Shown piece after piece: positions 30,372-38,538 of a stretch of 64,000 bases of DNA (position 1 is the first letter of the stretch; each line of letters opens with the position of its first letter). The DNA lies in assembly GCA_910577095.1 (NCBI GenBank), contig CAJTLY010000010.1, positions 1 to 64,000 of the forward strand, given 5' to 3'. Below the pieces are notes generated by a model. It saw only the letters and a program-made list of their open reading frames with translations, had not been told where the DNA came from and searched no databases. This DNA comes from an uncultured Alphaproteobacteria bacterium (GTDB lineage Bacteria > Pseudomonadota > Alphaproteobacteria > RF32 > CAG-239). Both the position numbers and the translations under genes were made by a program.

Positions 30372-31439
30372 TTATTCTTTCAGTTCGATCATGGCCCGTT
30401 GGCGCAGTTCCTGCAGATGCTGTGCGGCATACCGTTCGTTTTTCTGATTGCGCAGCATGTTTTCCACTTCTTTGGCGGTCGGTGTCGGCATTTGACCTTG
30501 GGCCGGATCAAATTTCTTTTCGACTTTGAAAATATAATAATCGCCGTTATACAAAATCGGGTCGCTGACCTGACCGGAAGAAAGTTTGCGAACGCTGTTT
30601 TCAAGCGTTTGCGGCAGTTGTCCTTCGTTGACCCAGCCGAGCCTTCCGCCCGAAGACGAACTGGGACTTTGCGAAAACTGGGCGGCATAAAGTTCAAAGC
30701 GCGGATCGCGGCGCAGATTCTCGACCAGCTGGGAAATATGTTTGGCTTCTTTGACCGGAATAACAATTTCGGAGAGCATGAATTTAGGTTTGCTCATGTC
30801 TTTGGCGGCCAAGGCCAGCGCTTCTTTGATCTCGGGCTGGGTGATGGTTTCGCCCATGGTATTGCGGTGAACCAAGCGAATCCATGCCAGATCGTTTTTC
30901 ATCTGTTCGCGAAAGACCTGCGGATCCACGCCCGATTGTTTCATCATTTGATTCAGCCGTTCCCGCGTCAGGTTGTTGTTTTGGCAAAAGACGTCAATTG
31001 AATTTTCGACTTCTTTTTCGCTGATGTCAATTTTGTTGCGGGCGGCGTCCTGAGCTTTCAGTTTTTCGTCGATGGTATTCTGCATCACCTTGTTGATGAT
31101 CAGCAACTTGGTTTGCGAATTGTAAGGAATGCCGGTCGTCATGGTAAAAGCGCGCACCCGGTTGTTGATGTCTTCGGTGGTGATAATGTCGCCGTTGACC
31201 TGAGCCAGAATCCGGATTGATCCCGTATAAGGGGTTGGTTTGCGGATGGCGACCGGTTCCGGCGGCGGGGTGGGTTCCGGCGCTGCCTGGGGAGCGCCGC
31301 GGAATAAAACCGACGGACCTTCCTGTTCCGGTTCGGCGGCGTCATTTTCCGCCGAAGCGCGCCGGTAGCCGGGAGCAAATTGAGCGCGGGCTTCGAAAGA
31401 TGAAATTAAACATAGTGCCATCAGTAAGATTCTGATCAT
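30372..31439 (-). CDS. surA: SurA-like periplasmic chaperone/peptidyl-prolyl isomerase
   Basis: The 355-aa protein has a signal peptide (MIRILLMALCLISSFEARAQ), a Pro-rich linker (about 40-70, 'PEPTPPPEPVAIRKP'), the SurA N-terminal domain ('ILAQVNGDIITTEDINNRV', about 77-215) and one parvulin-type PPIase domain ('FMLSEIVIPVKEAKHISQL' to 'YYIFKVEKKF', about 220-330). E. coli SurA has two parvulin domains; only one is present here, as in many alphaproteobacteria. It escorts outer-membrane proteins such as LptD, encoded immediately upstream. The Pro-rich linker is an unusual feature. Confidence 0.9.
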   Translation of the reverse strand: MIRILLMALCLISSFEARAQFAPGYRRASAENDAAEPEQEGPSVLFRGAPQAAPEPTPPPEPVAIRKPTPYTGSIRILAQVNGDIITTEDINNRVRAFTMTTGIPYNSQTKLLIINKVMQNTIDEKLKAQDAARNKIDISEKEVENSIDVFCQNNNLTRERLNQMMKQSGVDPQVFREQMKNDLAWIRLVHRNTMGETITQPEIKEALALAAKDMSKPKFMLSEIVIPVKEAKHISQLVENLRRDPRFELYAAQFSQSPSSSSGGRLGWVNEGQLPQTLENSVRKLSSGQVSDPILYNGDYYIFKVEKKFDPAQGQMPTPTAKEVENMLRNQKNERYAAQHLQELRQRAMIELKE

Positions 31440-31454
31440 GGTTTACTCCTCAAT

Positions 31455-33671
31455 TTAGTTGGAACCGATTCCGCCCAGCGTTTTTAACAGGAAAGTTGCG
31501 GAATATTCATAGCTGTCTTTGTAGTCGGGGTCAGTCGAGTTGTATTTATGAACGTCAAAGACCAATTTAAAGCATTCGTCTTCATAAATTATGCTGCCGC
31601 CGTGTTCGAGCGAACCCTGAGACTTTTTGGTAAGGTCCTGCCGGTTGTAGGCGGTGACAGTCCAATCACGTGAGATCTTTGCTTCGACCGAAGTATACAG
31701 TTCCTTGCGTTCCCGATAATCGTCAAAAAAGTAGAGACTGCTGTCGGGACGGTTGTCTTTTCTTCCTTTGATGGAAGTGAAGGAAACGTATGCCGAGAGA
31801 ATGTCCGGTCCGATCCGGGCGTTGATCTCGTTGTATTTCAGCTGATAGTTGGTGCGGTCGATGCGAAAACGGTAATTGAAGTCCAGATAGGACGTCGGCG
31901 CGGCGTAAACGCGTCCGACATAGTCGCTCAAATGACTGTTGTCTCCCAGGCTTTGGGCAAAGCTCTGATCTTCGCTGAAGTAATAACTTTGGGCAATGAA
32001 CATTGAAGTGCGTCCCATGATGTTACCGTAGGAACTCCAATTAAAACCGTAACTGATGCGGCTGCCGGTGTCATTGCGGTCGTAACCGTTATAACGGTCC
32101 AGGTTCAGAATGTTGGTATCGTCAAGCTGGGCGTTCAGGCTGTCTTCGTTGGGAATTTTGTTGATCTTGTTGCCGCCGTCCGGTGCAACCGCCGCCACGA
32201 TAATCGGTTCGATGATCTGACGCGAAGTGTCGGTCGCTTTGACAAACGGCAGCCGCCATTCAACCCCGGCCTGCGGAAAAACCCGCCCGACCGCGCCGGT
32301 GTAGCTCTCGTCATTGCTGTTGATGTATTTGTCAACGTAATAGGCGTCGGATTTGACCGAAGCCACAAATTTGTATTTTTCGCCGAACGGGCTGGTATAA
32401 GGTAAATTCCATGAGTTGATCATGCTTGCGCGCTGGGTTTTGGTTTCATCGCGTTCGCGATAAACCGACGCCATGCCGAGGGTGTTTTTGAAATATGAAC
32501 CGTTGTCGGCGATATCGCTGATGTGTTCATAAGTGGCCAGCGGCAGAATATAAGGCTTGCTGTAGTCGCGTCTCTCAAATTCGGAAATGTGATATTCGCG
32601 CAACGAATAACTGACCAGTTTGTAGGAATAAGCCTCGATGGAAGCGTAATCGCGGTTCTCAAAACGTTCAAATGCCGCTCTGGAGGTCAGCCAGGTTTCG
32701 GTTTTGCCGGGCAGGGACAAATCTTTTAAATAAGCGCCGTCGGAAGCATAGTTGATGTCCATGCTGGCAAGCCAGAAATCGTCGATTTCGTATCGTCCTT
32801 TGGCAAAGATGTTGTAGCGCGATTCATGCGTATCCTTGTCTTTCATAAAGGTGCCTTCAAGAGACAAGTCGCCGTTATAAAGCATTTTGCGATAGCGCCC
32901 GCCCCATACAACGTCCTGTTCGGCGCTCAGCAAAGGAGAAAACAAAAAATCTTCGTGATCGGAAATGTTCCAGAAATAGCGCAGCTGCAGCGAACTGCCC
33001 AGATACGACGTGGAGCGCAGCGACGGCGGCAGAAAGCCCGAACGGCGTTTGACCGTCGGGTCCGGATGTGACATAAACGGCGTATAAAAGACCGGGATGT
33101 CTTTGATCTGGATGAAAGCGTCGCGATAATAGACGTCCTGGTTGGCGGCGTCATGGGTGATTTTGCGCGCTTTGATCTGCCACAGCGGCGACGGATTGTC
33201 CTTGCAGACGTCACAGGGAGAATAAACGCCGTAAAAGAAATATTTGTTCTTGTTCGGCGATTGTTTAATGCGGCGCGCGGCCAGCCGACTTTCGTCGGCC
33301 AGGATCATTTTGACTTCGCGAATCGTTCCCTTGGACATTTTGTCTTCCAACTGCGCGCTGTCGGCAAACATGGTGGTTCCGTCCGGTTGAATAATGCTGA
33401 CGTTACCGGAAGCGGTGATAATGTCACGGGCGCGGTCATAAGTGATTTTATCGGCCTTCAGAGTGGTTCCTTCGCGGATAATGTTGACGTTTCCGCCGGC
33501 GGTGATGACTTTGGTCTGCGAATTCTCTTCAACCTGATCGGCGCTGAAATGGATCTGAGAACGTCGACGCACCGGTTCCGGGGTATTTTGGGCAGCCGTC
33601 CACAACGGAAACAGAAGCAGGCTTCCGCCAACAATAACCAGCATACGTTTTAACATTTTTTTTGACAACAT
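31455..33671 (-). CDS. lptD: LPS-assembly protein LptD
   Basis: The 738-aa protein has a signal peptide (residues about 8-27), an N-terminal OstA/LptA-like jellyroll ('IHFSADQVEENSQTKVITAGGNVNI', partly quoted: VITAGGNVNI; about 40-180), a Cys pair in 'YSPCDVCKDNP', and a C-terminal beta-barrel of many amphipathic strands ('FLPPSLRSTSYLGSSL' onward). With LptE it inserts lipopolysaccharide into the outer leaflet of the outer membrane. It starts one codon after the lptF stop and precedes surA, its folding factor. The presence of lptD implies an LPS-bearing outer membrane. Confidence 0.95.
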   Translation of the reverse strand: MLSKKMLKRMLVIVGGSLLLFPLWTAAQNTPEPVRRRSQIHFSADQVEENSQTKVITAGGNVNIIREGTTLKADKITYDRARDIITASGNVSIIQPDGTTMFADSAQLEDKMSKGTIREVKMILADESRLAARRIKQSPNKNKYFFYGVYSPCDVCKDNPSPLWQIKARKITHDAANQDVYYRDAFIQIKDIPVFYTPFMSHPDPTVKRRSGFLPPSLRSTSYLGSSLQLRYFWNISDHEDFLFSPLLSAEQDVVWGGRYRKMLYNGDLSLEGTFMKDKDTHESRYNIFAKGRYEIDDFWLASMDINYASDGAYLKDLSLPGKTETWLTSRAAFERFENRDYASIEAYSYKLVSYSLREYHISEFERRDYSKPYILPLATYEHISDIADNGSYFKNTLGMASVYRERDETKTQRASMINSWNLPYTSPFGEKYKFVASVKSDAYYVDKYINSNDESYTGAVGRVFPQAGVEWRLPFVKATDTSRQIIEPIIVAAVAPDGGNKINKIPNEDSLNAQLDDTNILNLDRYNGYDRNDTGSRISYGFNWSSYGNIMGRTSMFIAQSYYFSEDQSFAQSLGDNSHLSDYVGRVYAAPTSYLDFNYRFRIDRTNYQLKYNEINARIGPDILSAYVSFTSIKGRKDNRPDSSLYFFDDYRERKELYTSVEAKISRDWTVTAYNRQDLTKKSQGSLEHGGSIIYEDECFKLVFDVHKYNSTDPDYKDSYEYSATFLLKTLGGIGSN

Positions 33672-33674
33672 CGG

Positions 33675-34793
33675 TTATGCACTCCGGTTGCGTTGCCGGC
33701 GCACAAACCAGGCCGGATTGTAAAACAACAGCAGATAAATACAGATAACAAAAGGTATAATCAGGTTAGCATAGACCAAAATCAGAAAGTACAGGCTTTT
33801 GGTACAAAGGTTGCCGAAAGCAAGGTCGCCGGCCTGGATCAATACCATGGCGGCAATCGAAAGCGAGATGATTTTTCCCTGTCCGCGGCGGTTAAAGTTG
33901 CCGACCAGCAATCCGGTACAGCCGAGCAATGCCAAAACCAAATTATAGAAGGGATTCATTAAGCGGCGGTTGCCTTCCAAAATATAACGGTTGGCTTCCT
34001 GTTTGCTTAAGTTGGGGTTGGATCGGGCATCAAGCAGTTCTTCCAAAGTTTTGGAACGGGCGGAAGCGCTGCGCCGACGCGCGGAAGAGGTGGTGCCGAA
34101 GTCGATCGAGTAGCGATCGAAAGAGAGGGAAGAGAACTGAGCGGTTTTATTGTCAATTTCCTGACGGACTCCGTTAACCATAATCAGCCGCGGTCCTTTT
34201 TCGGTGTAAATGATGACGCCGTGTTCGGCCGAAACCGTTACTTTGGCTTTGGGATTGCGTTCGTCGTTGATCAGAATGCCCTGAACCGAACCGTCTTTTT
34301 CGTGAGCGGTAATGAAAACGGTGAGACCGTTTTCCATGGTGGTGAATTCACCTTCACGAAACATCAGATGAGAGACGTCGTTTTTAACCTGCCACTCCAA
34401 ATCGGCAAAGGACCTTTCGGCCTGCGGAATGGCAAAGTTGTAAACGTAAAGTCCGAAGGCGGACATCACCAGTCCGACAAAAAAAACCGGCTTGGCGTTT
34501 TGCCACGGGCTGATCCCCGCCGATTTCATCACCACCAGTTCGCGGTCGGAAAGCATCCGGTTGTAAACGAACAACACCGCCACAAAAAGCGAAATCGGCG
34601 ACAACAGGGCAAACAGGCGCGGCATCAGGCAAGAAGTCATTTTGATAAACAGGCTGAGCGGCAGGCCTTTGTTGGTAACCAGTTCGACAAAGCGCAAAGA
34701 CTGAGTAAGCCACAAAATCGACATCAGCGAAAAGGTGACCAGCAAAAACCCGATGAATATCTGACGGGCGATGTAAATGTTTAACTTTTTCAT
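33675..34793 (-). CDS. lptF: LPS export permease LptF/LptG family
   Basis: From the ATG ending at 34793 the protein is 372 aa. It has three N-terminal helices, a periplasmic beta-jellyroll (about 130-265, 'FREGEFTTMENGLTVFI') and three C-terminal helices. The segments 'LWLTQSLRFVELVTNKGL' and 'YNRMLSDRELVVMKSAGIS' are typical of alphaproteobacterial LptF. LptF and LptG form the membrane part of the LptB2FG transporter that extracts LPS from the inner membrane. In most relatives lptG follows before lptD; here lptD follows directly, so the second permease must be encoded elsewhere. A terminator hairpin from the adjacent gene lies just upstream. Confidence 0.9.
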   Translation of the reverse strand: MKKLNIYIARQIFIGFLLVTFSLMSILWLTQSLRFVELVTNKGLPLSLFIKMTSCLMPRLFALLSPISLFVAVLFVYNRMLSDRELVVMKSAGISPWQNAKPVFFVGLVMSAFGLYVYNFAIPQAERSFADLEWQVKNDVSHLMFREGEFTTMENGLTVFITAHEKDGSVQGILINDERNPKAKVTVSAEHGVIIYTEKGPRLIMVNGVRQEIDNKTAQFSSLSFDRYSIDFGTTSSARRRSASARSKTLEELLDARSNPNLSKQEANRYILEGNRRLMNPFYNLVLALLGCTGLLVGNFNRRGQGKIISLSIAAMVLIQAGDLAFGNLCTKSLYFLILVYANLIIPFVICIYLLLFYNPAWFVRRQRNRSA

Positions 34794-34831
34794 TTGTGGC
34801 GATAGTATAAGATATAAATTCAATATGCAAT

Positions 34832-34868
34832 AAAATCCTCAAAATTATGTGCAACTTTGAGGATTTTT
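34832..34868 (-). terminator. Terminator of hppA
   Basis: AAAATCCTCAAA (34832-34843) and TTTGAGGATTTT (34856-34867) form a perfect 12-bp stem, T tract on the minus strand, 24 bp past the hppA stop codon. Confidence 0.8.
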
Positions 34869-34890
34869 ATTGCTTAGAAACAGCTTTGGG

Positions 34891-37314
34891 CTATTTTTGC
34901 GTGCTGATCCGCATACGGTAGAACGAACGCCATACGAAGATCAGGCCGATCAGGAAAAAGCTGACGCCAAGTCCGAGCGACAGACAGCGGGGCGCGGCAA
35001 CCGCCATTTCCACCGCCAACAGTCCGAACAGGGTGGTAAACTTGATGATCGGGTTGAGGGCCACCGACGAAGTGTCTTTATAAGGATCGCCGACGGTATC
35101 GCCGACAACGGCGGCGGCGTGCAGAGGCGTTCCTTTTTCTTTCAGATCGACTTCAACCACCTTTTTGGCATTGTCCCAGGCGCCGCCGGCGTTGGCCATA
35201 TAAAGGGCCTGAAACAGTCCGAAAGCGGCGATGGAGATCAGGTAGCTGGCAAACAGATCGGCGTCAAAGCAGGCAAAAGCAATGGTGAAACAGAAAATCA
35301 CCATAAAGATGTTGAACATCCCCTTTTGCGCATAGATGGTGCAGATCTTGACCACTTTTTTCGAATCTTCGATCGAAGCGGCCTGGTTGGTATCCAGTTT
35401 AATATGGTCTCTGATGTAGGCAACGGCACGATATGCACCGGTCGAAACCGCCTGCATCGAAGCGCCGGAGAACCAGTAGATCACCGAGCCGCCGAGCAGC
35501 AATCCGAACAAAACCATCGGGTTCATTAAGTTGAGCTCAAGATTGAGAAGCAGAATGATCGAAAAGATCATGGTGGTGGCGCCGATAACCGCGGTGCCGA
35601 TCAGAACCGGCTTGGCGGTTGCCTTGAAGGTGTTGCCGGCAGAATCGTTCTTTTCCAGCAGTTCCTTGCCGGTCTCAAAATCGGGTTTGAAACCGTAGTC
35701 TTTTTCGATTTCCTGGTCAATTCCCTTAATCTGTTCGATCTGAGAAAGTTCAAACACCGATTGCGCGTTGTCGGTCACCGGGCCGTAGCTGTCGACGGCA
35801 ATCGTTACCGGACCCATGCCGAGCATACCGAAAGCGACCAGACCGAAAGCGAAGACGCTCGGGTAGACCATATAACCGTCGAGACCGTTGGCGGCCGCGA
35901 AGTAAGCGACAGCCATCAGGCCGATCATGACCAGACCTTTCCAAAAGGCGGAAAAGTTTCCGGCGACGATACCGGAGATGATGTTAAGCGATGCTCCGGC
36001 TTCGCGGCTGGCGTTGACGATTTCCTGAACATGCTGCGATTTGGACGAAGTAAATATTTTGGTAAACTCGGGGATCAAGGCGGCGGCCAAAGTTCCGCAA
36101 CTGATGATCACCGACAGTTTCCACCACAGATCCGGTCCCATATTGCCGATCATCACATAAGAAACGGCAAAGGTGACGGCGATTGAAAGCAAAGAGGTAA
36201 TCCATACCAGCGAAGTCAGCGGTATTTCAAAGTCAAAATCTTTTTTGCCGCCGAAACGGATTTTGGAAATCCAATTGTTGAGGAGATAAGAAATCACCGA
36301 TGTAACAATCATCAACAAACGCATGGTAAATATCCAGACGATCAGACGGGCCTGAATATCAATACCGTCGGCCATCAAAGCCAGTTGTCCGTCAGCGGTG
36401 TAGGCCATGCCGGCCGCAAGAACGATGAAACTGATCAATGCGACCCCGGTGACGCCGTAAGTTTCGAAACCGTCAGCGGTGGGACCGACCGAATCACCGG
36501 CGTTGTCACCGGTACAGTCGGCGATCACACCCGGGTTGCGGGCATCGTCTTCATCGATTTTGAAAATGATTTTCATCAAGTCGGCACCGATGTCGGCGAT
36601 TTTGGTGAAAATGCCGCCGCAAATACGCAGAGCGGAAGCGCCCAAAGATTCACCGATGGCAAAGCCGATAAAGCAGGCACCGGCGTTTTCGCGCGGAATG
36701 AACAACAAAATGGTGATCATCATAATCAGTTCAACACAGATCAGCAAAACACCGATCGACATCCCCGAGCGCAGCGGCAGACTCATGACCGGGAACGCCT
36801 TGCCTTCCAGAGAGGCAAAAGCGGTGCGGGCGTTGGCATAGGTATTGATCCGCATGCCGAACCAGGCGACCGAGAAAGAACCGAGAATACCCAACACCGA
36901 CCACAGCAGGATGTTCAAGACCATCGGCAGCGGGGTATGGTTGAGGAAAAAGAAATAGTAGAAGATACAGACGGCGATAAAAGCTTCCAAAATTACCAGC
37001 AGCACCGCCTGTTGTTTCATATAGGTTTTGCAGGTCTCATAAATTAAAGATGCCATGTTCAGCATTGATTTGTGAGCAGGCATTTTTTTGATTTTGCAAA
37101 ATTCGTAAAAGCCGAACAGCAGTCCGAGGACGCAAAGAACCAGACCGTAAAGTAAAATCTGAGAACCGGTAACGGCATATCCGCCGAAATTATACCCGAC
37201 GTCCAAAAGCGGGATGTTGAGGTCAATTTCCGAAGCGGCGGCGCTGACAGTTCCCAGACACCAGGTCAGCAGGACCGCAACGGCAATGCAACCGTATTTT
37301 TTGATAAATTGCAT
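34891..37314 (-). CDS. hppA: Membrane-bound proton-translocating pyrophosphatase
   Basis: The 807-aa protein has about 16 membrane helices and the M-PPase signatures: 'DIGADLMKIIFKIDEDDARNP' (quoted in part: KIDEDDARNP, about 252-261), 'VIADCTGDNAGDSVG' and 'DGFETYGVTG' (263-290), and a late 'GDTVGDPYKDT' loop. It couples PPi hydrolysis to ion pumping across the inner membrane. The segment GNTFKATAK (560-568) has Lys564 where K+-dependent enzymes have Ala, so it should be of the K+-independent type. The first 23 residues look like a signal sequence or extra helix. AAGGAA precedes the ATG. Confidence 0.95.
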   Translation of the reverse strand: MQFIKKYGCIAVAVLLTWCLGTVSAAASEIDLNIPLLDVGYNFGGYAVTGSQILLYGLVLCVLGLLFGFYEFCKIKKMPAHKSMLNMASLIYETCKTYMKQQAVLLVILEAFIAVCIFYYFFFLNHTPLPMVLNILLWSVLGILGSFSVAWFGMRINTYANARTAFASLEGKAFPVMSLPLRSGMSIGVLLICVELIMMITILLFIPRENAGACFIGFAIGESLGASALRICGGIFTKIADIGADLMKIIFKIDEDDARNPGVIADCTGDNAGDSVGPTADGFETYGVTGVALISFIVLAAGMAYTADGQLALMADGIDIQARLIVWIFTMRLLMIVTSVISYLLNNWISKIRFGGKKDFDFEIPLTSLVWITSLLSIAVTFAVSYVMIGNMGPDLWWKLSVIISCGTLAAALIPEFTKIFTSSKSQHVQEIVNASREAGASLNIISGIVAGNFSAFWKGLVMIGLMAVAYFAAANGLDGYMVYPSVFAFGLVAFGMLGMGPVTIAVDSYGPVTDNAQSVFELSQIEQIKGIDQEIEKDYGFKPDFETGKELLEKNDSAGNTFKATAKPVLIGTAVIGATTMIFSIILLLNLELNLMNPMVLFGLLLGGSVIYWFSGASMQAVSTGAYRAVAYIRDHIKLDTNQAASIEDSKKVVKICTIYAQKGMFNIFMVIFCFTIAFACFDADLFASYLISIAAFGLFQALYMANAGGAWDNAKKVVEVDLKEKGTPLHAAAVVGDTVGDPYKDTSSVALNPIIKFTTLFGLLAVEMAVAAPRCLSLGLGVSFFLIGLIFVWRSFYRMRISTQK

Positions 37315-37479
37315 GATTATAATTCCTTAAAATAAATTGGGTTAAACAACTTAATGCAGCCAGCCTATAACTTCTGTTTGATTATTGCAAGTACAAATGA
37401 CGTTTCTTTGTGTACAGCCTCGTTTAGAGTGGATTAGTCGTAAAGTATATGATATCCTTTTGCGGAGAGGAAAGATAAA

Positions 37480-37773
37480 ATGAGTTGGGAAAAATTGCCT
37501 TTTTGCGGCGGCTTGGCAGCGGTGCTGCTGACAATCGCCTTTATCCGCGCCGTTTTTATGGTGCCGGATTTTGACTTTTGGTTTTGGGACGTTTTCTTTT
37601 ATGTTTTTTTGGCCGTGCTTGACGTTTATCTGGTTGCTTATAAAGAAGCCGTTTGGTGGAAACCTCTCTGTATCGGCATCATTGTTTTTTCTTTGGCGGC
37701 GCTGGCCGCAATGCAGTTTTGCCCGCAGCAGGCGGAAACGCTTTTGCAATCGTTGTTTGGTGCGGCGGAGTGA
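37480..37773 (+). CDS. Small membrane protein of unknown function
   Basis: The 97-aa protein is made of about three hydrophobic helices (residues about 10-29, 35-55 and 62-80) separated by very short, aromatic-rich loops ('PDFDFWFWD'). No family is recognised. AGAGGAAAG lies 7 bp upstream of the ATG, supporting translation. It is divergent from hppA; no obvious terminator follows. Confidence 0.55.
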   Translation: MSWEKLPFCGGLAAVLLTIAFIRAVFMVPDFDFWFWDVFFYVFLAVLDVYLVAYKEAVWWKPLCIGIIVFSLAALAAMQFCPQQAETLLQSLFGAAE

Positions 37774-37824
37774 TATCGCCGAGCGGTCGATCCGGACGTT
37801 AGCCTTGCCGACCGCACTGCTTGA

Positions 37825-37853
37825 TTGACAAAATTTGTTTAATTGGTTACAAT
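37825..37853 (+). promoter_or_regulatory. Consensus-like promoter
   Basis: A perfect TTGACA (37825-37830), 17 bp and TACAAT (37848-37853). The transcript would carry a leader of about 55 nt that contains AATTATTAAATTTACAA and has no Shine-Dalgarno. Confidence 0.75.
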
Positions 37854-37914
37854 TAAGGCAATTTAGAATTATTAAATTTACAATTAAGAATATTAACCAA
37901 AAAAACTATAGACT

Positions 37915-38430
37915 ATGTATTACATTGAAAATTTCCTTGAGAAGTATTGGTGGACTCTGCTGATTTTCGCCGTGGTTTTGTCGGTTTTTCTTACACTTAA
38001 ATATCAGCCTGATTATGATTCTTATCAGCTGTCGGGCAAGTATAAGGTGGAAGCAAAAATGAAACAGCACAAAACGAGAGTGTTGATGACTGCTGTTTCA
38101 AACGGCAAAAGCGTAACGATGGTACCGATTGTTACACCTTATACCGAGTATACCTTTAAGGTTAGCAACGGTAAGATCTACCAGCAGGAGAACAATGAAG
38201 AAGACTATCTCGGCGTAGCCATAAACGAGGGTGACGAACTTTACGTTTATGTGAGCGACGCTTCGGGATGGGGAGATTCGGATGTCTTGTCTCATCAGGA
38301 GATGACGTCTCGGGACTTCATGGATAATACCAGTCTGTTTTGGAATGGTGTTAAGATCTTTCTGCTGATTGTTCTCGGGATGGCCGTACTTGTGGCTGCT
38401 GTCCTTCTGATAGGTATGTTTTTTGATTGA
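37915..38430 (+). CDS. Two-helix membrane protein with extracytoplasmic domain
   Basis: The 171-aa protein has one helix near the N-terminus (YWWTLLIFAVVLSVFLTL, about 11-28) and one at the C-terminus (IFLLIVLGMAVLVAAVLLIGMF, about 148-169). Between them is a roughly 115-residue domain rich in Tyr, Ser and beta-prone segments ('SGKYKVEAKMKQH', 'PYTEYTFKVSNGKIY', 'GDELYVYVSD'), probably a small beta-barrel or sandwich in the periplasm. No known family. A near-consensus promoter and an AU-rich leader without SD precede it, similar to the paralogue genes at 20.5-23.7 kb. Confidence 0.6.
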   Translation: MYYIENFLEKYWWTLLIFAVVLSVFLTLKYQPDYDSYQLSGKYKVEAKMKQHKTRVLMTAVSNGKSVTMVPIVTPYTEYTFKVSNGKIYQQENNEEDYLGVAINEGDELYVYVSDASGWGDSDVLSHQEMTSRDFMDNTSLFWNGVKIFLLIVLGMAVLVAAVLLIGMFFD

Positions 38431-38538
38431 CACTGTTCTTGTGATAAAACCAAAGGCCGGGCATTTATGTTCGGCCTTTGGTTTTTTAAAAAAGATATCC
38501 CCGGTTTAACCGGGGATATCTTTTTTTGTGGTATTCGG

